Shown piece after piece: positions 58,064 through 64,000 of a stretch of 64,000 nucleotides of DNA. Numbering within the stretch: position 1 is the stretch's first letter; every line of letters begins with the position of its first letter. Source of the DNA: Haloferax sulfurifontis ATCC BAA-897 (GTDB lineage: Archaea; Halobacteriota; Halobacteria; Halobacteriales; Haloferacaceae); NCBI RefSeq assembly GCF_000337835.1, contig NZ_AOLM01000008.1, positions 186,001-250,000 on the forward strand, read 5' to 3'. The position numbers and the translations under genes are program-made. The notes under the pieces are model-generated. The model searched no databases and had not been told where the DNA came from. It worked only from the letters and a program-made list of their open reading frames with translations.

Positions 58064-58972
58064 ATGACCGTCGCCGCAAATCTGGGCTACATGCTCGGGG
58101 TGCTCTGCCTCGGGGCGCTAGCGAAGCGTCTCGGCCTCCTCGACAGCGGCCGTCGCGACAAACTCACGTTCTTCGCGTTCGCCTTCGCGCTCCCCGCGCT
58201 CGTGTTCACCTCGACGTACGACCAGCCGATTCGCGAGGTCATCGAGCCGACGCTCCTGCTGGGCTTCTGGCTCGTCCTCTTCACCATGCTCGCCGTCGGC
58301 TGGGTCGTCCACCGCCGGGTGTCGCCGGACTCGGTTCGGAGCGTCGCCATCGTCCAGTCGTACTACTCGAACCTCGGCTTCCTCGGTCTCCCGCTCGTCA
58401 GTTCGACGTTCGGCTCGCTGGCGTCGGCGAAGGCGGCCGTCATCCTCGGCGTCGGCGCGCTCACCCACGTCCCGCTGACTATCAGCGTCCTCGTGCTCGT
58501 CAACGGCGCTGACGTGTCGTTCAGAGAGGAGTTCGTCGGCGTGCTCAAGACGCCGGTCATCCCGGCGCTCGTGTTGGGCCTCGTTTTCTCCGGGCTCGGC
58601 CTCGGCGTCCCCGGCGTCCTCCTGACGGGCCTCGACGCGCTCGCCTCGCTCGCGCTCCCCGTGGCACTGCTCTCCATCGGGGCGTCGCTCACGATTTCCA
58701 CCGAGTCGTTCGACTTCCGCACCGTCGGCGCCGTCGTCGGGAGCAAGGTCGTTCTGATGCCGCTTCTCGCCTTCGCGGTGTTCTCGACGTTCGCGTCGAG
58801 TTGGTCGACGGTCCAAGCCGGCGTGACGATGCTCGCGACGCCGACCGCCGTCTCGTCGTTCGTCTACGCGAACGAACTCGGCGGCGACGCCGACCTCGCG
58901 TCGATGAACGTGTTCGCCACCACCGCCGTCTCGGTCGCGACGCTCTTCGTCGTCCTCCAGTTCCTTCTCTGA
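58064..58972 (+). CDS. AEC-family permease (auxin efflux carrier-like)
   Basis: Membrane transporter of 302 residues with about ten hydrophobic segments. YMLGVLCLGALAKRLGLLD and FFAFAFALPALVFTS at the N-terminal half and SFVYANELGGDADLAS near the end are AEC features. Bacterial and archaeal members usually carry organic acids such as malate or malonate. In this locus, uptake or export of a sugar acid or dicarboxylate is plausible (inference). ATG 58064 matches the family's start; the frame extends 23 codons upstream without hydrophobic character. It is 97 bp after the SGNH hydrolase gene, in the same direction. Confidence 0.83.
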   Translation: MTVAANLGYMLGVLCLGALAKRLGLLDSGRRDKLTFFAFAFALPALVFTSTYDQPIREVIEPTLLLGFWLVLFTMLAVGWVVHRRVSPDSVRSVAIVQSYYSNLGFLGLPLVSSTFGSLASAKAAVILGVGALTHVPLTISVLVLVNGADVSFREEFVGVLKTPVIPALVLGLVFSGLGLGVPGVLLTGLDALASLALPVALLSIGASLTISTESFDFRTVGAVVGSKVVLMPLLAFAVFSTFASSWSTVQAGVTMLATPTAVSSFVYANELGGDADLASMNVFATTAVSVATLFVVLQFLL

Positions 58973-59109
58973 GGCGGCGGCTCGTCGCTCTTTCTTTGAA
59001 CGGTCCGAATTCGCGTTGCTCACGCCCTGAGTTGCCCACGAGCGCACAGCGAGCATCCACGTTCGGCATGAGAAGCTTACTTAGTGATGGGTGTGCATGG
59101 CTAGGTCGA

Positions 59110-60561
59110 ATGTCGAGAACCTACGGTAACTTCATCGACGGCGAATGGACAGACTCCCAGTCGGGAGAGACGTTCGAAGTCACGAACCCCGCGGCGGCCG
59201 GCGAAGTCGTCAGCGTCCACCCGGCGTCCTCCGAAGCGGACGTCGAGGCGGCGCTCGACGCGGCCGTCGCCGCACAGGACGAGTGGGCGTCGACGCCCGG
59301 CCCGTCCCGCGGCGCGGTGCTCCGCGAGGCCGGCAACAACCTCGAAGCGCGCAAGGAAGAGGCGACCGAGGTGCTCGTCCGCGAGGAGGGCAAGACGCGC
59401 TCCGAGGCGGGCGGCGAGGTACAGCGCGCCATCGATATCTTCCACTACTACGGCGCGAAGGCGCGGGACGTCGGCGGCACCGTCAAGTCCGCGAGCGCCC
59501 CCGGGAAGGACCTCTACACGAAGCACGAACCCCTCGGGACGGTCGCGCTCATCACGCCGTGGAACTACCCCATCGCCATCCCGGTCTGGAAGCTCGCCCC
59601 GGCGCTCGCCGCCGGCAACACCGCGGTCCTCAAGCCGGCGTCCGAGGCCCCGGGTGTCGTCTCTATCGTCCTCGAATGCCTCGACCACGCCGGACTCCCG
59701 GCCGGCGTGGCGAACGTCGTCACCGGGTCCGGGAGCGAGGTCGGCGGTCCGCTCATCGAGAGCGAGCACGTCGACGGCGTCTCCTTCACCGGGAGCACCG
59801 CCGTGGGGACGATGGTCGCCGAGACGGCCGCCGTCGACCTCACGCGCGTCCAGTGCGAGATGGGCGGTAAGAACCCGACCGTCGTGATGCCCAGCGCGGA
59901 CATCGAAGACGCCGCCGAGACCGTCGGCGTCGGCGCGTTCGGCACGACCGGCCAGTCGTGTACGGCCACCTCGCGCGCCATCGTCCACGAGGACGTCTAC
60001 GACGAGTTCGTCGCGGCCGTCTCGGACTACGCCGAGTCGCTCGTCGTCGGCGACGGACTGGACGACCCCGACGTGGGCCCGCACGTCTCCGAGAACGAAC
60101 TGTCTTCCACGCTCGAATACATCGACATCGGCTCCGCCGAGGGCGCGACGCTCGAAGCCGGCGGGGGCAGGCTCTCCGGCGACGACTACGACGACGGCTA
60201 CTTCGTCGAGCCGACGGTGTTCTCCGGCGTCGAAAACGACGCTCGCATCGCCCAAGAGGAGATTTTCGGGCCGGTGCTCGCGGTCGTCGAGGCCGAGTCG
60301 TTCGAGGACGCGCTCGACCTCGCCAACGACGTCGACTACGGCCTGTCGGCCAGCATCGTCACGCAGGACCTCAGCGAGGGCAAGCGCTTCGTCAACGAGG
60401 TCGAAGCGGGCGTCGCGAAAATCAACGAGAAGACGACCGGCCTCGAACTCCACGTCCCCTTCGGCGGCTACAAGGACTCGTCGACCAACACGTACCGCGA
60501 GCAGGGCGACGCCGGACTCGACTTCTTCTCGTCGGTGAAGACCATCTACGAGAACTACTGA
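59110..60561 (+). CDS. 2-Oxoglutarate-semialdehyde dehydrogenase-like aldehyde dehydrogenase
   Basis: NAD(P)-dependent dehydrogenase of 483 residues with ITPWNYPIAIPVWKLAPALA, VSFTGSTAVGT, general-base Glu in VQCEMGGKNP and the catalytic Cys in GTTGQSCTATSR. The C-terminal GGYKDSSTNTYREQG matches the haloarchaeal xylose/arabinose pathway enzyme (xacF type), so oxidation of 2-oxoglutarate semialdehyde to 2-oxoglutarate is the likely role. That would be the last step of the uronate route here. ATG 59110 was chosen for similarity to the family start; the long upstream frame overlaps the transporter gene. It converges on the IclR gene, 19 bp apart. Confidence 0.87.
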   Translation: MSRTYGNFIDGEWTDSQSGETFEVTNPAAAGEVVSVHPASSEADVEAALDAAVAAQDEWASTPGPSRGAVLREAGNNLEARKEEATEVLVREEGKTRSEAGGEVQRAIDIFHYYGAKARDVGGTVKSASAPGKDLYTKHEPLGTVALITPWNYPIAIPVWKLAPALAAGNTAVLKPASEAPGVVSIVLECLDHAGLPAGVANVVTGSGSEVGGPLIESEHVDGVSFTGSTAVGTMVAETAAVDLTRVQCEMGGKNPTVVMPSADIEDAAETVGVGAFGTTGQSCTATSRAIVHEDVYDEFVAAVSDYAESLVVGDGLDDPDVGPHVSENELSSTLEYIDIGSAEGATLEAGGGRLSGDDYDDGYFVEPTVFSGVENDARIAQEEIFGPVLAVVEAESFEDALDLANDVDYGLSASIVTQDLSEGKRFVNEVEAGVAKINEKTTGLELHVPFGGYKDSSTNTYREQGDAGLDFFSSVKTIYENY

Positions 60562-60580
60562 GCCGCGGGCCCCCGCGCGC

Positions 60581-61354
60581 TCAGGAGAACTTCGTGTTCA
60601 GTTCGATGACGTTCGCGGCGCTCCGGACGTAGTCCGCGAGTTCGCCGTGCAGGCGGTCTTCGGTGAACCGACTCGACGGACCGGTGATGCTTATCGCGCC
60701 GAGAATCGTCTCGTCGTTCTTGACGGGCGCGGAGACGCACCGCAGGCCGTCGATGTTCTCCTCGTCGTCGATGCCGTACCCCTGCTCGCGAATCGTTTCG
60801 AGCTCCGCGAACAGCTCTTCGGGCCCGGTGATGGTGTTTGCCGTCTTGGGTTCGTACTCCATCGCCGCCGCGATTTCCTCGATGCGCTCGGGGGGCAGGT
60901 ACGCGAGAATCGTCTTGCCGAGCGACGTGGAGTACATCGGCTGTTGGGTCCCCACCCGCGACAGCGTCTCGACGGCGTGTTCCCCCTGCGCCTTGTGGAG
61001 ATACGACACCTTGCCGTACTCCTCGACGCCGAACTGGACGATTTCCCCCGTCTCCTCGGCCAGCGAGTCGACCTCCTTCTGGACGATGTCGAAGTTGCCT
61101 ATCTGGTCGCGGACGTGCGAGGCGACGTCGAGAAAGCGCAGGCCGAGCCGGTAGCCGTCGCCCTCGCGCACGATGACGCGCCGCTCTTCGAGCGTTCGGA
61201 GGTGGCTGTGGACCGTGCTCTTCGAGTGGCCGAGTTCGTCGGCGATTCGCGTCACCCCGATGCCCGCTTCCTCCTGCAGGAGGTCGATGATGTTGAACGC
61301 TATCTGGACCGAGCGGATGGTCCGGCCGGGGCGTTTGTTCGGTTGGGGGCTCAT
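60581..61354 (-). CDS. IclR-family transcription regulator
   Basis: Regulator of 257 residues: winged helix-turn-helix at about 15-70 (SVQIAFNIIDLLQEEAG, then VTRIADELGHSKSTVHSHL) and a GAF-like effector domain from about 80 to 250 (SYLHKAQGEHAVETL, TSLGKTILAYLPPE, AISITGPSSRF). In haloarchaea IclR proteins such as XacR control sugar-acid pathways. ATG 61354 follows TATATATTT (61379-61387) at leaderless distance. A palindrome overlaps the region just beyond that TATA element, suggesting autoregulation. It likely senses a uronate-pathway intermediate (inference). Confidence 0.9.
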   Translation of the reverse strand: MSPQPNKRPGRTIRSVQIAFNIIDLLQEEAGIGVTRIADELGHSKSTVHSHLRTLEERRVIVREGDGYRLGLRFLDVASHVRDQIGNFDIVQKEVDSLAEETGEIVQFGVEEYGKVSYLHKAQGEHAVETLSRVGTQQPMYSTSLGKTILAYLPPERIEEIAAAMEYEPKTANTITGPEELFAELETIREQGYGIDDEENIDGLRCVSAPVKNDETILGAISITGPSSRFTEDRLHGELADYVRSAANVIELNTKFS

Positions 61355-61387
61355 GGTGTGACAGTCGAACCAGAGCCGTATATATTT

Positions 61388-61404
61388 GTTCCCGCCTGGG
61401 GAAC
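61388..61404. promoter_or_regulatory. Candidate IclR autoregulatory operator, site 3
   Basis: GTTCCCGCCTGGGGAAC has perfect 6-bp arms around 5 bp. It abuts the TATA element of the iclR promoter on its upstream side (BRE position). The same site faces the divergent GH105 gene, so it could control both. Confidence 0.65.
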
Positions 61405-61529
61405 GTGCTGACTCGGGCGACCGGGAGTCCCGAAGCGCGTCCCGGCCGGCTGGTTGACGCACGCGCCGGGCGAACCGCGGTGGCACGCGGGGTATGGGAT
61501 ACATTTTTCATCCCCGCACGTCTTCGTGT

Positions 61530-61542
61530 GGGTACTGTACCC
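61530..61542. promoter_or_regulatory. Perfect 13-bp inverted repeat at the GH105 start
   Basis: GGGTAC-T-GTACCC ends at the base before the GH105 ATG. It could be a second operator or a start-site hairpin. Confidence 0.45.
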
Positions 61543-62610
61543 ATGCCAGCAGACGAGCTTACACCAGTCCAGCGCGCCGCGTCGTATCTCCGGTCGCTGG
61601 ACATCGACGGTCAGTCGTGGATTACCGGCGTCGCTATCAACGGCCTGCTCGCCGAGGGGGGAGACGAGTCGGTCGAGCGCGCGAAGCACCTCGTCGACAC
61701 CGCGGTGGCGACCCAGAACGACGCCGGGCAGTTGAGCTACGGCCCGAGCTACCCGATAGAGGTCTTCAGCCACGGCCGCGAGTACGAGGCGAGCTGGGAG
61801 CTGACCGTCAAGAAGTGCATGAACACGAACAACAGCACCGCCATCGGTCACGGCGTCCTCGACTTCTACGACCGCACGGGCGAGGACCGCTACCTCGACG
61901 CGGCCGAACGCGCCTACGAGTCGCTTCTGTCCTTCGACCGGACCGAAGACGGCGGCATCCCTCACCACGACCCCGACCTCGCGGGCATCAAGTCGCTGTG
62001 GATAGACTCCGTCTACATGATGTGCCCGTTCCTCGCGCGCTACGGCGCGGCCGCGGGCGACGCCGACGCCTTCGACGAGGCGGTCGACCAGATTCTGATT
62101 CACGCCGCGCACCTCCGCGACGGCCACACGGGGCTGTTCCGACACATCTGGGTCGAACAGCCGAACCACTACCCGCAGGGCGCGTTCTGGGCGCGCGGCA
62201 ACGGCTGGGCCGCCGCCGCGTCGGCCGACGTGCTCGAACGGCTCCCCGAGGACCACCCGAAGCGCGACGACCTCCTCGACCTGTTCCGGTCGCACTGCGA
62301 GGCGCTCCTCCCGCTTCAGGACGGCAGTGGCTTCTGGCACAACCTCGTCGACGACCCGCACACGCCGCTTGAGTCGTCGGGGACGCTCATGTTCGCCTAC
62401 GCGTTCGCCCGCGGTATCGACCTCGGTCTCCTCGACGAGGAGACCTACCGCCGACCCGCCGAAGACGGGCTCGCGGCCGTCTCCCGCGTCGTCGGCGAGG
62501 AGGGCGCGGTCAACCGCGTCGCCGGCCCGCCGGGCGGGCCCGAGGCTCCCCTGACGGACACGCCCTACGGGCAGGGCTGGTTCCTGATGGCCGCGGCCGC
62601 GCTCGACTGA
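61543..62610 (+). CDS. GH105/GH88-type unsaturated uronyl hydrolase, cytoplasmic
   Basis: Removes the terminal 4,5-unsaturated uronic acid left by polysaccharide lyases, giving 5-keto-4-deoxyuronate. The 355-residue (alpha/alpha)6 barrel shows WIDSVYMMCPFLARYG (catalytic Asp block), AFWARGNGWAAAAS, SGFWHNLVDD and ESSGTLMFAYAFARGI, matching YteR/YesR-type unsaturated rhamnogalacturonyl hydrolases. There is no signal peptide, so it acts on imported lyase products. The ATG at 61543 is the first in frame after a likely TATA region (61495-61508). Divergent from iclR. The polymer could be pectin, rhamnogalacturonan or an ulvan-like sulfated polyuronide. Confidence 0.87.
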   Translation: MPADELTPVQRAASYLRSLDIDGQSWITGVAINGLLAEGGDESVERAKHLVDTAVATQNDAGQLSYGPSYPIEVFSHGREYEASWELTVKKCMNTNNSTAIGHGVLDFYDRTGEDRYLDAAERAYESLLSFDRTEDGGIPHHDPDLAGIKSLWIDSVYMMCPFLARYGAAAGDADAFDEAVDQILIHAAHLRDGHTGLFRHIWVEQPNHYPQGAFWARGNGWAAAASADVLERLPEDHPKRDDLLDLFRSHCEALLPLQDGSGFWHNLVDDPHTPLESSGTLMFAYAFARGIDLGLLDEETYRRPAEDGLAAVSRVVGEEGAVNRVAGPPGGPEAPLTDTPYGQGWFLMAAAALD

Positions 62611-62708
62611 GGGTCCGACCCGTCTTTCGTTTCGGCCCGATCGGGGCCGGCACCACAGTTATACGCCCCGGCATACATTGACAGACGAACGCGAGCGACA
62701 CAAACACT

Positions 62709-63806
62709 ATGACCTACCACGCAGGCATCATCGGCACGGGCGGAATCGCAGGGATGGGCATCCTCGGCATGCACGACGAGGAGGCCATCGGCAGAGAGAA
62801 AATCGACGCGAGCCACGCGGGCGGCTACGCCGCGACCGACGACATCGAACTCGTCGCCGTCGCCGACGTGGACGAGTCGAAACTGGACACCTTCGGCGAG
62901 GCGTGGGACATCCCCGCCGACCGCCGGTACGTCGGCCACGAGGCGATGCTCGACGCCGAGGACCTCGACGCGGTGTCGGTCTGCACGCCGTCGTTCCTCC
63001 ACCGCGATCACGTCGTCGACGCCGCGCGCTCCGCGGCCGACCCCTCAGTCGTCTGGTGCGAGAAACCCATCGCGTCGTCCGTCAGCGACGCCGAGGAGAT
63101 GGTCGCCGTCTGCGACGAGACCGACACGGAACTCGTCGTCAACCACTCCTTTCGGTTCACGGACAAGCTTCGCCGACTCCGCGACCTCGTCCGCGAGGAG
63201 GGCATCCTCGGCGACGTGAAGTCCGTGAGCGCGCAGTACCGCATGGAGCTCATGCGGAACTCCACGCACGTCCTCGACACGCTCGTCTACCTCCTCGACG
63301 CGCGGGCCTCGCGGGTGAGCGGCCACATCACCGGCGAGAACGAGGCGCTCGACGCGTTGGACGCCACGGAGTCGGTCGTCGACGCCGGCGGCGGCGGACA
63401 CGTCGTCATGGACGACGGCACGTTCGTCACGGTAGACTGCACGATTCCGCGCGATATCTCGTCGATGACGCTGAGCTTCATCGGCACCGAGGGCAAGCTC
63501 TACATGAACAACGACGACGGTGAGTGGCGCTACTGGTCGCTCGAAGACGGCGAACACGTCGAGCGACCGCTCCCCGGCATCGAGGGCGCGTGGACGTGGG
63601 AATCGGACTACAAGGGGTCGTTCGCCAACGCGGCGGCCCACGTGCAGGACCTCCTCGACGGCGACGCCGAAAACTACTCGCCCGGCGTCGCGGCGACTCG
63701 CTCGCTCGAAATCATCGTCGGGTTCTACCTTTCGCACTACACCGACTCGACGGTCGACGTTCCGCTTCCGGGGCCGCTCCGCGAGGTGCCCATCACGTCG
63801 TGGTGA
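62709..63806 (+). CDS. Gfo/Idh/MocA-family sugar oxidoreductase
   Basis: NAD(P)-dependent dehydrogenase of 365 residues: Rossmann start GIIGTGGIAGMGILGM (8-23) and the family motif WCEKPIASSVSDAEEM with the catalytic Lys. In the substrate domain, MRNSTHVLDTLVYLLD takes the place of the usual G-x2-D-x2-H/GHxxD helix. The substrate cannot be read; an unusual sugar or the ketodeoxyuronate released by GH105 is plausible. GTTATACG (62659-62666) is a likely TATA element. It follows GH105 by 98 bp in the same direction. Confidence 0.85.
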   Translation: MTYHAGIIGTGGIAGMGILGMHDEEAIGREKIDASHAGGYAATDDIELVAVADVDESKLDTFGEAWDIPADRRYVGHEAMLDAEDLDAVSVCTPSFLHRDHVVDAARSAADPSVVWCEKPIASSVSDAEEMVAVCDETDTELVVNHSFRFTDKLRRLRDLVREEGILGDVKSVSAQYRMELMRNSTHVLDTLVYLLDARASRVSGHITGENEALDALDATESVVDAGGGGHVVMDDGTFVTVDCTIPRDISSMTLSFIGTEGKLYMNNDDGEWRYWSLEDGEHVERPLPGIEGAWTWESDYKGSFANAAAHVQDLLDGDAENYSPGVAATRSLEIIVGFYLSHYTDSTVDVPLPGPLREVPITSW

Positions 63807-64000
63807 GTGCGGTCGGGTGATTAGTCGCTCACGCCGGAACGGTGTCCGGCATCACCGGACGCGAATCCGCGGTCGGAACTCTTCGGAGATACCGCGAATA
63901 TCCGCGATAGATGCGGCGTCAGTACAGAAACGCGCCGTTTCGTGACACGCGACCACGGTGGTCGGTGTCGCCATCGATTCGAGACTGACCGCGAACTGTC
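63807..64000. other. Window end, no gene recognised
   Basis: 194 bp after the oxidoreductase. A short inverted stretch, GTCCGG/CCGGAC arms (about 63843-63860), lies 40 bp after the stop. Nothing else is supported; a gene may begin beyond the edge. Confidence 0.4.

Overview
The window is high-GC, densely packed haloarchaeal DNA. Proteins are strongly acidic, substrate-binding proteins carry twin-arginine (Tat) lipobox signals, and many start codons lie about 25 nt from a TATA element (leaderless genes). Gene content and order resemble Haloferax; from memory, the siderophore-cobalamin part recalls megaplasmid pHV3 of H. volcanii. No rRNA, tRNA, CRISPR array or intact insertion sequence was seen.

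Region 1 (1-5389, minus strand): iron. A hydroxamate-siderophore pathway (iucA-type synthetase cut by the window edge, ddc, dat) and a lipoprotein that should bind ferric siderophore. Four DtxR-type palindromes lie at their promoters. One of them has no recognised gene below it, only a 35-codon leaderless ORF or a possible RNA.

Region 2 (5390-23291): cobalamin corrin-ring synthesis. A minus operon runs cbiT-cbiL-cbiF-cbiG-cbiH2-cbiH1-ferredoxin-LAGLIDADG-like protein-cbiX-DUF3209-beta-propeller. A divergent pair holds the chelatase ATPase fusion (plus) and cobN-cbiC-cbiE (minus). cbtB-cbtA and a [2Fe-2S] protein (cobalt uptake) diverge from cbiT. cbiD and cbiJ/cobK are not visible.

Region 3 (23417-29116): an amino-acid permease, a semialdehyde dehydrogenase, a class-III aminotransferase and two Lrp/AsnC regulators. 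This looks like catabolism of GABA or a similar omega-amino acid.

Region 4 (29322-39991, minus): one tight nine-gene operon. A complete Dpp/Opp-type importer (A-B-C-D-F) is translationally coupled to three DUF917 paralogs and one HyuA-type ATPase, with no HyuB. This is a strong candidate for an undescribed uptake and degradation pathway.

Region 5 (40752-63806): sugar-acid and polysaccharide catabolism. It holds a second complete Dpp-type importer, enzymes without signal peptides acting on oligosaccharides (GH28, GH105, sulfatase, SGNH esterase), and a set fitting the oxidative uronate route: uronate dehydrogenase-like protein, SMP-30 lactonase, enolase-superfamily dehydratase, DapA-family dehydratase/aldolase, and 2-oxoglutarate-semialdehyde dehydrogenase. 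An IclR regulator has a palindrome in its promoter that recurs upstream of the esterase. The inferred scheme is import of (possibly sulfated or acetylated) uronate oligosaccharides, trimming in the cytoplasm, and oxidation to 2-oxoglutarate.
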